Positions 1 to 9,247 of a DNA stretch of 64,000 bases are shown here, in pieces. The stretch covers positions 420,136 to 484,135 of the forward strand of contig JBGAKG010000004.1 in the NCBI GenBank assembly GCA_044224495.1, given 5' to 3'. The stretch's first letter is position 1; each line of letters opens with the position of its first letter. This DNA is from JBGAKG01 sp044224495 (lineage in GTDB: Bacteria; Myxococcota_A; Polyangia; Polyangiales; Polyangiaceae). The notes below the pieces were generated by a model. The model saw only the letters and a list, made by a program, of their open reading frames with translations. It did no database searches and was not told where the DNA came from. Position numbers and translations under genes: made by a program.

Positions 1-1
1 G

Positions 2-2038
2 CGAAGCGAGGACGGGAGCCAACCGGACTACGTCGCGCTCCAACCGTTCCGCGAGGACCCGAACGGCCGTCCTTCGGTCATCGCGCTCCCCGTGCCGAGC
101 CCGTACTCCGAGAAGAGCAACAAGCTCACGCAGTGGGCCGTGTCGGAGTCCACTCCCGAGGCCGTCGGCGCCTTCGTCCACTGGCTGATCCACGAGAGCG
201 GTTGGACGGTGACCGAGCGCGATCGCGAGGGACCGGTCAAGCTCGAGGAGCGCCACGTCTGCCTGCTCTTCAAGCGCTTCGTCTCCTTCCGCGAGGACGT
301 CACGCGGCCCTACGTGCGCGCGCTCGAGACGCGCCGGATCGCGCACGTGCTCGTGGGCGGGCGCTCGTTCCATCAGCGCGAAGAGGTCATGGCGATGAAG
401 TCGGCGCTCTCGGCGATCGAGTGGCCCGACGACGAGCTCTCGGTCTACGCGACGCTGCGCGGACCGTTCTTCGCCCTCACCGACGATCTGCTCCTCGCGT
501 GGCGGCACGAGCACGGCGCAATTCATCCGTTCCGCACGCCCGGGCCCGCGACCGAGGCGGTCGCACCCGTGCGCGACGCGCTCGTGCTCCTCGCCGAGCT
601 CCACCGGCGCCGCAACCGGCGCCCGATCGCGGACACGATGGTGCACCTCCTCGAGGCGACCCGCGCGCACGCGGGGATCGCGATCTGGCCGACCGGTGCG
701 CAAGCGCTCGCGAACCTGCTTCGGCTCCTCGAGGGGGCGCGCAAGTTCGAGGCCGGTGGAGCGACGAGCTTCCGCGCCTACCTCGCCCACCTGGACGACG
801 AAGAGGAGCGTGGCGGTGGCGCCGACGCACCGGTCGTCGAAGAGGGCGAGGGCGGCGTGCGGATCATGACCGTGCACAAGGCGAAGGGGCTCGAGTTCCC
901 CGTCGTCATCCTCGTCGATCCCGCCGCGCCTGCCTCGCAGCGCGAGCCGTCGCGTTGGGTCGACGCCGATCGCAGGCTCTGGGTCACGCCGCTCGCCGGG
1001 TGCGTCCCGGCCGAGCTCCTCGAGCACCGCGAAGCGATTGGCCGGCACGACAAAGAGGAATCCCTTCGCCTCCTCTACGTCGCGGCGACGCGCGCGCGCG
1101 AGCTGCTCGTCGTCCCCTGCGTCGGCGACGACAAGGTCGACGGCTGGGTCGCGCCGCTGCACCCCGCGCTCTATCCCGCCTCGGAGGACTGGCGGACCGA
1201 GCGCGCGGCGCCCGGGTGCCCGAAGTTCGGCCCCGACAGCGTCCGCGAGCGCCACGCGGCCGAGGCCGATCCATCGCAGTCCGTTCGTCCCGGCCTCCAC
1301 GTCTCGAACGTCGGCGCCGAGGTCGTCTGGTGGGATCCGTGGCTCTTCCCGAGCGCCGCCGAGGTCGACGCCGGGCTCCGCCAACAAACGATCCTCGCCG
1401 TCGACGCGAGCGCCACGCGCCGCGATCAGGCGAGCGAGGCCGCGCACGAGGCGTGGCGCGCCCGGCGCGCGAACGATCTCGTCACGGGGAGCGTCCCGCG
1501 TCACCGCGTCGCCGTCGTCACCAAGGACGATCCGCTCGCGACGCTCGGCGCAGCCCCGATCGAGGTCGGGGTCGAGGACACGGGCGCCGTGCGCACCGGG
1601 CGCCCCCACGGCAAGACGTTCGGCGTGTTGGTCCACGCGATCCTCGCGTCGATCGATCTCGGTACGACCGACGCCGCGCGGATCACCGCGGCCGCCGCGC
1701 TCGAAGGGCGGCGGCTCGGGCAAGGCGCGGACGAGATCGCATGGGCGGCGAAAGCCGTGACCGCGGCGCTCGCCCACCCGCTCGTCGCGCGGGCGGCGAA
1801 GGCGCATCACCGCCGCGAGTGCTCGGTGAGCTATCGCGCGCCGGACGGGCAGCTCGTCGAGGGCATCGTCGATCTCGCCTTCGTCGAGGACGACGTCTGG
1901 TACCTGCTGGACTTCAAGACCGACGTCGCGCTCGCGGCGAAGGACACGTCGGCCTACGTCGCGCAGCTCCGGCGCTACGCGCAGGGCATCCACGAAGCGA
2001 CGAAGCGCCCGGTGAAGGCGTTCCTGCTCGCGGTTTGA
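2..2038 (+). CDS. UvrD/RecB-type helicase-nuclease, C-terminal part (5' truncated by window edge)
   Basis: The frame is open from base 2, so the gene begins outside the window; about 679 codons are visible. Superfamily 1 helicase motifs are present: motif V (MTVHKAKGLEFP), followed by motif VI (LLYVAATRARELL). Near the C-terminus a RecB-family PD-(D/E)XK nuclease motif reads EGIVDLAF then LLDFKTD. Helicase plus C-terminal nuclease is the layout of RecB/AddA subunits, which process double-strand DNA ends for recombination repair. The partner AddB/RecC gene would be expected upstream, out of view. The stop lies 10 bp from the convergent kinase gene. The split between AddA, RecB and an AdnA-like protein cannot be decided from this fragment. 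Confidence 0.85.
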   Translation, partial: RSEDGSQPDYVALQPFREDPNGRPSVIALPVPSPYSEKSNKLTQWAVSESTPEAVGAFVHWLIHESGWTVTERDREGPVKLEERHVCLLFKRFVSFREDVTRPYVRALETRRIAHVLVGGRSFHQREEVMAMKSALSAIEWPDDELSVYATLRGPFFALTDDLLLAWRHEHGAIHPFRTPGPATEAVAPVRDALVLLAELHRRRNRRPIADTMVHLLEATRAHAGIAIWPTGAQALANLLRLLEGARKFEAGGATSFRAYLAHLDDEEERGGGADAPVVEEGEGGVRIMTVHKAKGLEFPVVILVDPAAPASQREPSRWVDADRRLWVTPLAGCVPAELLEHREAIGRHDKEESLRLLYVAATRARELLVVPCVGDDKVDGWVAPLHPALYPASEDWRTERAAPGCPKFGPDSVRERHAAEADPSQSVRPGLHVSNVGAEVVWWDPWLFPSAAEVDAGLRQQTILAVDASATRRDQASEAAHEAWRARRANDLVTGSVPRHRVAVVTKDDPLATLGAAPIEVGVEDTGAVRTGRPHGKTFGVLVHAILASIDLGTTDAARITAAAALEGRRLGQGADEIAWAAKAVTAALAHPLVARAAKAHHRRECSVSYRAPDGQLVEGIVDLAFVEDDVWYLLDFKTDVALAAKDTSAYVAQLRRYAQGIHEATKRPVKAFLLAV

Positions 2039-2047
2039 GACCCACCC

Positions 2048-5000
2048 TCAACGCAGCAAGCGCGCGTGCACTGGCAGCGCCAAGTAGGCCGCGCGCGTCG
2101 GCTCGTCCGTGATCTTCGCCGCCAGGCCCTGGATCCAGGCGCGCCCTTCGGCGGCGACGCGCGCCGCTTCTTCGGCGCGCCCCGCCGCCTCGAGCGCTTC
2201 GCGCCGCACCGCGCGCACGTGAGCTTCGACCTCGTCGAGCCCCGCGCGCGCGGGGAGGTCGTTCGCGGCCGCATCCGCCGCGCCGAGCGCTTCCTCCGCG
2301 CGCCCCTGCCCGAGGAGCGCCTGCGCGAGCGCCGCGCGCGCGTACACCGTCTGCATCGCGAGCGACGAGCGCTCGAGCGCGGCCCGTGCGTCCTCCTCGG
2401 CCGCGCTCCACTGCTCGGCGAGCGAGTGGATCAGCGACCGATACACGAGCGCGAAGGCGCCGTACCACGTGTCGCCCATCGCGGCGAACGCGTCGATCGC
2501 GCGCGTCTCGAGCGCGAGCCCGCCGCGCGGGTCGCCCCGGAACGCCACCACGAGCCCGAGGTTGTGCTCGGTCGTCGCCACGATCTGGCGGAGGCCGAGC
2601 GAGCGCGCCGTGGCGAGCGCAGCCCGCAGCGCGCGCTCCGCGTCCTCGAGCCGCCCGAGCGCGAGGTGCCCGAACCCCACGTTCATCTCCTGGTTGCACG
2701 CCGCGCGGAGGTCGCCGGCCTCGGTGAAGGAGAGCGCGGCTTCCGCGTCGTAGTGCGCCGCTCCCAGCGCGTCGTCGAGCCAGCGCGCGCGATGCGCGTG
2801 CGAGAGCGCGACGTGCGCGGCGACGACGGGATCGCCGCTCGCGTGCTCCTTCAGCCCTTCGATCTCGGCGAACGCCTTCTGCCCGGCGCCGGTCGAGCCG
2901 GAGATCACGAGCAGCCACGCCATGCGCGTGAGCGCGACGAGGTACGCCGCGCGCGCGTCGTCGGCGGGAGGCGTCGCGAGGACGCTCTCGGCGAGCTCCT
3001 CGGCCAATGCACGTCGTCCCCGCCGACTCGCTTGGACCGCCGCCTCGGCCGTGGCTTGGTAGTGCGGCGCCGTGCCCGGGCGCAGGCACTCGCGCGCGGC
3101 GAGCGCAGCCGCCTCGCCGTCCTCGAGCTGACCACGCCAGCGATGGGCTTCGGCGCGGAGCAACAGGAGCGCTCCCGTTTGCTCCGGCGTCGGCTCGCAC
3201 GCGAGCGCGCGCGCGACGTGCTCCAAGACGACCGCCAGATCGTTGCCCGACATCGCCTGCTTCGCAGCGCGTTGCCAGAAGACGCTCGCGCCGCTGCGAT
3301 CGCCCCCGCGCTCGATGTGCTCGGCGATGGCGGCGGCGTCCGTCTCGCCTACCTCGGCGAGCCATCGCCCGGCGAGGAGGTGCCCTGCGCTGCGATCGGC
3401 GTCGGTCAACGACGCATAGGCGGCGTCGCGGACGACCGCGTGGCGGAACGCGAGCTCGCGTTGGCCCACGAAGCGGCTGTCGGTGCGCGGGCTGACCAGC
3501 TCACGCTTCACGAGCTCCTGGAGCGCGCCGTCGAACGAGCTCGCATCGTCGCCGAGGAGCGCGCGCACGCCGCTCTCCCAGAACGCGCCGCCGAAGATGC
3601 TCGCGGCGCGCAGCACGCGCCGAGCGGCCAAGCTCTGCGCCTCGAGGCGACTCTGCACCATCGCGAGCACCGTCTCCGGGAACGTCGTCGCATCGCCCTC
3701 GGCGACCGCGCGCAGACCCTCCTCGAGGTAGAAGGCGTTCCCCGCCGCCAGATCGATCGCGCGCGCGACGAGCACGGGGCTGGCGCCTTCTCCGAGCACT
3801 GCCTGGGCGAGCGCTTCGGCGGCGCGCCGGCTGAGCGGCGCCAGCGTGACGCGCTCGATCGGGCGCTCGCGCCAGAGCCCCGGGAAGGACTCCTCCACCT
3901 CCGGCCGCGCGAGCGCGACGACGAAGAGCGGAGCCGACTCGGCGACGCGCAGGAGACCGTCGACGGCGCGGATCGTCGTCGGATCGGCCCAGTGGAGATC
4001 CTCGAGCACGAGGACGAGCGGGCGCGAGCGGCTCTCGGCCTCGCAGAGCTCCTCGGCCGCGCGCCGGAATTGATCTCCGAGCACGACGGCGTCTCGGCGG
4101 GCGGTCACGAGCTGGCGGAAGGCGGCTTGCTCGGCCGGCGTCGCCGTGTCGCCCTCGGCGAAGGGGGCGCCGAGCTCCTCGGCGAGGAAGAGCGTGATGC
4201 GCGCCGCAGCTTCCCCCGCGAAGTGCTCGCCCACGCTGCGCCGGATCTGCTCCTGCGCCGCGCGCGCCTCGCCACCGGTCGCGAGCCCGAGGGCGCGCCG
4301 GAGCGCATCCACGAGCAGGTACCCGGGCGATGCCGTGCGCGTCGGATCGCCGCGCCCGATCCACACCCGCGGCGCTTCGCTCCGGAGCGCGAGGACGGAC
4401 AGGAGCTCGTGGCGCAGGCGCGACTTGCCGGTCCCGGCCGGCCCGGTCACGAGCACCACGCGCGCCGACCGCTCCACGGCGCACGCCTCCCAGCTCGCCT
4501 CCAGGAGCCGCAGCTCGCGGTTCCGCCCGACGAACGGCGTGGGGCGGCCCAGCAGTCGGCGCGTCTCCATCCCGCGCTCGCTCTCGGCGATCAGCTCGGC
4601 CTCGTCGCCGCGGCGGAGCACCTCGAAGCGCTCGTCGAGGAGTCCGGCCGTCAACGCATCGGCGAGCACTTGCCCGGCCCGGACGCGCCGGCCGATCTCG
4701 GCGACGCGATCGAGCGCCTCGCCGATCGGCACGCGTTCGCCCGCCACGCTCCGCCCCGTGGCGACGGCGACGCCGCGCTCGGGGAGGATCGCTCGGAGCG
4801 CGAGCGCGGCGCGGGCGGCGAGCGCGGCCTGATCACGCGCCGTTCCGCGGCGCGCGAACGCCGCGACCAAGCTCCCGTCGGCGAGCCGCTCGACGGCGGC
4901 GTCGAAGCGAACGAGCGCTCGCTTGACGTGATCGTGGCGAACGACGACGTCGCTGTCGACCAGCGTCTCCTCTGCGCGCTCCGTGACGCCGGGTACGAGA

Positions 5001-5932
5001 ACGACGCACACGATCCCGACCTCCGACTCCGTGACGGCCGGGCGCGACTCCAGCGGGCGCGGGATCGCGCTCCGCGTGCGCCCCGCGACGATGCTCTCGC
5101 CGTCGAGGGCGTTCACGACGTCGCGCATCGTCGGCCGCTTCTCGGCGTCCTTCGAGAGCATCGCGAGGACGAGCGCCTCGAGCGCGGCCGGGAGCTCGGG
5201 CTCCAGCGTGCGCGGCGGTGCAGGCTCCTCGAGCAGGATGCGCGCGAGGACCGCGAGCAGGTCGTGCCCGTCGAACGCGCGCGCGCCGGTCAGACACTCG
5301 TAGAGCACGCAGCCGAGCGAGAACACGTCCGCGCGCGCACCGGCGTTCCGCTCGCCGCGCGCCTGCTCGGGCGCCATGTAGCGCGGGGTCCCCACCGTCA
5401 CGCCGGTCTGGGTCGAGCCCGCGCTCGCGAGCACGCGGGCGATGCCGAAGTCGAGGAGCTTCGGTTTCGTCGGATCCGCGTCGACGAGAAACACGTTCCC
5501 CGGCTTCACGTCGCGGTGGACGATGCCCGCCGCATGCGCGGTCTCGAGCGCCGACGCGAGCGTGCGCCCGAGGGCAACGGCCTCCGGCAGGCCGAGCCGC
5601 TCGCGCCGCAACCGGCGCCCGAGCTCTTCGCCCTCCAGCCACTCCATCGCCAGGTACGGCTTGGCGAGCCCGCCGTCGTCCATCGTGCCGCGCCCGACGA
5701 GCTTCACGATCGCGGGGTGGTCGAGCGACTGGAGGACACCGACCTCCTGCGCGAAGCGTTGGAGCGCCGTCGCGTCGAGCGAACCGTCGCGCGCGATCTT
5801 GATCGCCACCGGCTTGCCGGTCATGAGGTCGCGTCCACGATGGACGACGGCCATGCCACCGCCGGCGGCCACCGACTCCAGCGAAAAACGCCCGTCGAGA
5901 ACGGAGGACCCCACGCCCACCCAGGATCGCAC
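2048..5932 (-). CDS. Ser/Thr protein kinase fused to AAA ATPase and TPR repeats (1294 aa)
   Basis: The protein starts with a Hanks-type kinase domain: glycine-rich loop at about residues 21-30, VAIK lysine 45, HRDVKPGN at 139-146, DFG at 161-163 and APE near 187. Residues ~300-460 look like a decayed nucleotide-cyclase-type domain, without clear catalytic residues. An AAA/STAND-like ATPase follows, with Walker A GPAGTGKS (roughly residue 495) and Walker B LVLVLEDLHW. The C-terminal ~500 residues are Ala/Arg/Leu-rich helical repeats of TPR type. This architecture is common in myxobacterial and other large-genome bacterial regulatory kinases. The start is GTG. The substrate and signal are unknown. 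Confidence 0.9.
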   Translation of the reverse strand: MRSWVGVGSSVLDGRFSLESVAAGGGMAVVHRGRDLMTGKPVAIKIARDGSLDATALQRFAQEVGVLQSLDHPAIVKLVGRGTMDDGGLAKPYLAMEWLEGEELGRRLRRERLGLPEAVALGRTLASALETAHAAGIVHRDVKPGNVFLVDADPTKPKLLDFGIARVLASAGSTQTGVTVGTPRYMAPEQARGERNAGARADVFSLGCVLYECLTGARAFDGHDLLAVLARILLEEPAPPRTLEPELPAALEALVLAMLSKDAEKRPTMRDVVNALDGESIVAGRTRSAIPRPLESRPAVTESEVGIVCVVLVPGVTERAEETLVDSDVVVRHDHVKRALVRFDAAVERLADGSLVAAFARRGTARDQAALAARAALALRAILPERGVAVATGRSVAGERVPIGEALDRVAEIGRRVRAGQVLADALTAGLLDERFEVLRRGDEAELIAESERGMETRRLLGRPTPFVGRNRELRLLEASWEACAVERSARVVLVTGPAGTGKSRLRHELLSVLALRSEAPRVWIGRGDPTRTASPGYLLVDALRRALGLATGGEARAAQEQIRRSVGEHFAGEAAARITLFLAEELGAPFAEGDTATPAEQAAFRQLVTARRDAVVLGDQFRRAAEELCEAESRSRPLVLVLEDLHWADPTTIRAVDGLLRVAESAPLFVVALARPEVEESFPGLWRERPIERVTLAPLSRRAAEALAQAVLGEGASPVLVARAIDLAAGNAFYLEEGLRAVAEGDATTFPETVLAMVQSRLEAQSLAARRVLRAASIFGGAFWESGVRALLGDDASSFDGALQELVKRELVSPRTDSRFVGQRELAFRHAVVRDAAYASLTDADRSAGHLLAGRWLAEVGETDAAAIAEHIERGGDRSGASVFWQRAAKQAMSGNDLAVVLEHVARALACEPTPEQTGALLLLRAEAHRWRGQLEDGEAAALAARECLRPGTAPHYQATAEAAVQASRRGRRALAEELAESVLATPPADDARAAYLVALTRMAWLLVISGSTGAGQKAFAEIEGLKEHASGDPVVAAHVALSHAHRARWLDDALGAAHYDAEAALSFTEAGDLRAACNQEMNVGFGHLALGRLEDAERALRAALATARSLGLRQIVATTEHNLGLVVAFRGDPRGGLALETRAIDAFAAMGDTWYGAFALVYRSLIHSLAEQWSAAEEDARAALERSSLAMQTVYARAALAQALLGQGRAEEALGAADAAANDLPARAGLDEVEAHVRAVRREALEAAGRAEEAARVAAEGRAWIQGLAAKITDEPTRAAYLALPVHARLLR

Positions 5933-6034
5933 GGGAAGCCCGTTTGCAGTATGCTGAACGATTGGAGGCGGCGGGTTTCGCAGGGGCGGTCGCGCACGCT
6001 CTCCATCTTGGGCTGGGCTGGACTAGGACGAACG

Positions 6035-7336
6035 ATGAAGAAGCACACTCTCTTGCAGGGGCTCGCGCTCGCGGCCTCGGCTGCGATCGCGGTCGCAGTC
6101 GTCAGCTGCGCGAAGTCTCAGGATCTCCTCCAATGCGACACGGGGCAGGAGGCCTGCGGCGCCATCTGCGTCTCGCTCAAGACCGACAGCGAGAACTGCG
6201 GCAAGTGCGGCACCCTCTGCGCCGGCGGCCAGGCGTGCGTGGGCGGCGTCTGCACCTCCGCTTGTCCTTCGGGTAACACGCTGTGCGGCAAGGACGGCGG
6301 TCCTTCGAGCTGCGTCAACACCAAGACCGACAACGAGAACTGCGGTGCGTGCGGCAAGGTCTGCGCGGCCGGACAGGTCTGCTTCGGCGGCGCGTGCAGC
6401 GGCACGTGTGGGGACAGCAACAGCGGGCAGACGCTCTGCGGCGGTGACGCGGGTGCGCCGTACTGCGCGAACCTCAAGACGGATCGGAGCAACTGCGGCA
6501 CCTGCGGCAAGGCCTGCTCGAGCGGCCAGCTCTGCGTCAACGGCATCTGCCAGGGCGTCTGTGACGTGAACCAGACGACGTGCGGCGCCGACGCGGGCAC
6601 GCCGTACTGCGCGAACCTCAAGAGCGACAACGCCAACTGCGGCAGCTGCGGGACGGTGTGCTCGAACCCGCTCAGCAGTTGCATCGACGGCGCGTGCACC
6701 AGCCTGTGCACGGGTCTCCAGAAGCTCTGCACCGGGGACGGCGGCGCCCCGTACTGCATCGACTACCTGAGCGACAACAAGAACTGCGGCACCTGCGGCA
6801 CCGTCTGTCCCTCGAACAAGCCGGTCTGCTCGGGCGGCAGCTGCACCACCGTCGGCGGCGGCACCGTCCGGGACGTGAACGGGGTGGTGAGCCCCGTCAC
6901 CTACGTGAAGTGCGGGAGCGGCGCCGCGGGAGTGTGCACGGAGTCCGTCGCGACGGCTTCGTGTCAGGGGCTCGGTCTCAAGCTGATCAGTCACGCTTCG
7001 AACGGCACCGTCGGCGTCGTTTCGCTCGGCGCGACGACCTCGTGCAACTGGTCGATCTCCTACTTCACCAACAACGATCCGGCCGTGGCCGGGCAGTGCT
7101 TGGTCGGCGTCTCCAACGCGCAGTGGTCCAGCTGCTGCGGCCTCGGCTCCTGGCACGGCAACGTGGTGCCGGTCCCGGTCACGTTGGGGCAGCAGTTCGG
7201 GTACGTGTACTCCTCGAACAGCGGCTACAACGGCGGGCTCTCGAACGTCACCGGGACCACCTTCGGTTGCAACTCGAGCGCCACGCCGGCGCCTTCGGGC
7301 GGCGGCTGCACGACCTACTGGGTGGCCTGCAAATGA
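6035..7336 (+). CDS. Cys-rich repeat lipoprotein (MXAN_6577-like)
   Basis: A predicted secreted lipoprotein of 433 aa. The ATG at 6035 follows an AGGA element (6025-6028). The N-terminus is a signal peptide ending in the lipobox VVSC. The mature part is a chain of about five repeats of the type C-G-x-C, with NCGxCGxxC and GxCxxxC spacing, as in the Cys-rich repeat family seen in Myxococcus and relatives. A C-terminal region of ~150 residues, rich in Ser, Thr, Asn and aromatic residues, differs from the repeats. It is probably exposed on the cell surface. The frame is open far upstream, but that part is antisense to the kinase and non-coding. Its stop overlaps the next start (ATGA), so the two lipoproteins are translationally coupled. 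Confidence 0.8.
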   Translation: MKKHTLLQGLALAASAAIAVAVVSCAKSQDLLQCDTGQEACGAICVSLKTDSENCGKCGTLCAGGQACVGGVCTSACPSGNTLCGKDGGPSSCVNTKTDNENCGACGKVCAAGQVCFGGACSGTCGDSNSGQTLCGGDAGAPYCANLKTDRSNCGTCGKACSSGQLCVNGICQGVCDVNQTTCGADAGTPYCANLKSDNANCGSCGTVCSNPLSSCIDGACTSLCTGLQKLCTGDGGAPYCIDYLSDNKNCGTCGTVCPSNKPVCSGGSCTTVGGGTVRDVNGVVSPVTYVKCGSGAAGVCTESVATASCQGLGLKLISHASNGTVGVVSLGATTSCNWSISYFTNNDPAVAGQCLVGVSNAQWSSCCGLGSWHGNVVPVPVTLGQQFGYVYSSNSGYNGGLSNVTGTTFGCNSSATPAPSGGGCTTYWVACK

Positions 7337-8196
7337 GCACCATGTTCGGAAACCGTCCGCGAGTCATCACGCTCGTCCTCCTCCTCACCGCGCCCGTCAT
7401 CCTCGCCATCCAAGCGGCGTGCGGCGGCGACACCGCCGCGGACTGCGCGCTCCCGCAGACCTCGTGCGACGGCAAGTGCGTGAAGGTCAGCAACGACCCC
7501 GCCAACTGCGGAGCCTGTGGTCACGTCTGCGGTCCGGCCGAGGTCTGCTTCAGCGGCGCCTGCACCGCGCTCTGCAAGGACCCGCAGCAAGTCTGCACCG
7601 GCACCTCCGGTCCGTTCTGCACCAACCTCCAGACCGACAACGCCAACTGCGGTGCCTGCGGCACGGCATGCAAGCCGCTCGAGAAGTGCGTCGCCGGCAA
7701 GTGCGGGACCGGCTGCTCGACTGGCCAGACCGGGTGCGTCCCCGAGGGCGGCGGCGCTCCCTACTGCACCAACGTCCAAGCCGACGGCATCAACTGCGGC
7801 GGATGCAACGTCCGTTGCAAGACGCTCGAGCTCTGCAACGCCGGCGCGTGCGCGACGGCGTGCTCTTCGGGTCAGACCGCCTGCACGGCCGACGCGGGAC
7901 CCGGCTACTGCGCCAAGCTCGACACCGACAACTTCAACTGCGGCACCTGCGGCAAGTCCTGCGGCGCGCTCGAGTACTGCGCCGCCGGCGCGTGCAAAGC
8001 CGGGTGCCAGCAGGGACAGACGGCGTGCTTCCCCGATGGTGGCGTGCTCCTCCCCGACGGCGGCGCATCGCCTCCGTTCTGCACCGATCTCACGAGCGAC
8101 AACCAGCACTGCGGCGCGTGCTTCAAGCCCTGCAACGGGAACACGCCCGTCTGCATCAGCGGCAACTGCTACGCGCTGGACGCGGGACCGGGCTGA
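7333..8196 (+). CDS. Cys-rich repeat lipoprotein (MXAN_6577-like), second copy
   Basis: A protein of 287 aa whose ATG overlaps the stop of the preceding gene by four bases, so it is the second gene of a two-gene operon. A hydrophobic signal segment ends in QAAC, an imperfect lipobox, so lipidation is likely but less sure than for its neighbour. The rest consists of five NCGxCG-type Cys repeats that closely match those of the upstream protein. It has no separate C-terminal domain and simply ends after the last repeat. The pair probably arose by duplication. The function of this repeat family is unknown; a surface-exposed, disulphide-rich structural role is inferred. Confidence 0.78.
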   Translation: MSTMFGNRPRVITLVLLLTAPVILAIQAACGGDTAADCALPQTSCDGKCVKVSNDPANCGACGHVCGPAEVCFSGACTALCKDPQQVCTGTSGPFCTNLQTDNANCGACGTACKPLEKCVAGKCGTGCSTGQTGCVPEGGGAPYCTNVQADGINCGGCNVRCKTLELCNAGACATACSSGQTACTADAGPGYCAKLDTDNFNCGTCGKSCGALEYCAAGACKAGCQQGQTACFPDGGVLLPDGGASPPFCTDLTSDNQHCGACFKPCNGNTPVCISGNCYALDAGPG

Positions 8197-8203
8197 GCGC
8201 CGC

Positions 8204-9193
8204 TCAGCGCTTCTTCCCCGCTTCTTCCGTTCGCGCCTTGAGGATCGCCAAGCGGAGCTCCTCGGGGAGGAGATCCGTGTCGAGCTCGGGCGTCGTGTCC
8301 GGCTCGTCGCTGAAGGTCAGATCGGGGAGCTGCGGCGCCAGCCCCTCGAGCGCGATGCGTAGCTCGTCCGCAGTGGCGTAGCGCTGCTCGCGATCGAGCG
8401 ACATCGAGCGGTGCACGATCGCGACGAGCTCCGGCTCCAAGCTCGGCACGAGCTCGTCGAGGCGGAGGTGCTGCCCACGCGCGACGCGCAGGAGCAGGTT
8501 CTGCCCCGTGTCCTCGAACGGAGGGCGGCGCGCGAGCATGTGGAACAGCGTCGCGCCCGCGCCGTACACGTCGCAGCGGCCATCGAGATCGCGGCGGCCG
8601 CGGAGCTGCTCGGGCGCCATGTAGAGCGGCGTGCCCACCGTGATCCCGGTCTCCGTCACTTCCCCCGGCTCGATGCTGTTCGGCTTCACGAGCCCGAAGT
8701 CGAAGATCTTCACCGCCAGCACGTCGCGATCGAGCAGCATCACGTTGCCCGGCTTCACGTCGCGGTGGAGCGCACCGATCTCGTGTGCGGCGGCGAGCCC
8801 GGTGAGGATCTGCTTCGTGATCGCGATGGACTCGTCGATCGTGAAGAGCCGCCCGCGCATCATCGCGTCGCCGACGACGATCCCCTCCAGCCGCTCCATC
8901 ACCATGTAGGGCTGATCCTCGAACACGCCGCTGTCGGTGACGCGGCAGACGTTCGGGTGATCGATCGCCGCGAGGGTCCGCACTTCGCGGAGGAACCGCG
9001 CCTGATCGAACTTCTCGAGCGTGTTCTGGGGCACCTTGATCGCGACGCGGCGACCCATGTGGAGGTGCTCGGCTTCGTACACGGTGGCCATGGCGCCGCG
9101 CCCGATCCGGCCTTCGATCCGGTATCGGCCATCGACGATCGTACCGGGGGCCCACTCGCCCCGGGGAACGCGCGAAGCGGCACCGCGCCTCAT
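8204..9193 (-). CDS. Ser/Thr protein kinase (329 aa)
   Basis: A compact Hanks-type kinase. It has a glycine loop GRGAMATVY, VAIK lysine 53, HRDVKPGN from residue 143, DFG at 165-167 and GTPLYMAPEQ. The catalytic set is complete, so it should be active. A ~60-residue tail rich in Asp, Glu and Pro follows the kinase domain; no membrane segment or sensor domain is visible, so the protein is cytoplasmic. It is divergent from the carotenoid oxygenase gene with only 54 bp between the starts. A TAGGAT hexamer at 9200-9205 (minus strand) lies 6 nt before the ATG and may be the -10 of a leaderless transcript. Confidence 0.9.
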   Translation of the reverse strand: MRRGAASRVPRGEWAPGTIVDGRYRIEGRIGRGAMATVYEAEHLHMGRRVAIKVPQNTLEKFDQARFLREVRTLAAIDHPNVCRVTDSGVFEDQPYMVMERLEGIVVGDAMMRGRLFTIDESIAITKQILTGLAAAHEIGALHRDVKPGNVMLLDRDVLAVKIFDFGLVKPNSIEPGEVTETGITVGTPLYMAPEQLRGRRDLDGRCDVYGAGATLFHMLARRPPFEDTGQNLLLRVARGQHLRLDELVPSLEPELVAIVHRSMSLDREQRYATADELRIALEGLAPQLPDLTFSDEPDTTPELDTDLLPEELRLAILKARTEEAGKKR

Positions 9194-9247
9194 GCATTCA
9201 TCCTACACCCGTCGACTCCCGTGGGGGGCGGTGATAGTGACCAGGCG

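Noticed and set aside
2066..6034. Long plus-strand open frame joined to the first Cys-rich lipoprotein
   Set aside because: It is antisense to the giant kinase, Arg/Ala-rich without domain motifs, and the lipoprotein signal peptide begins at 6035.
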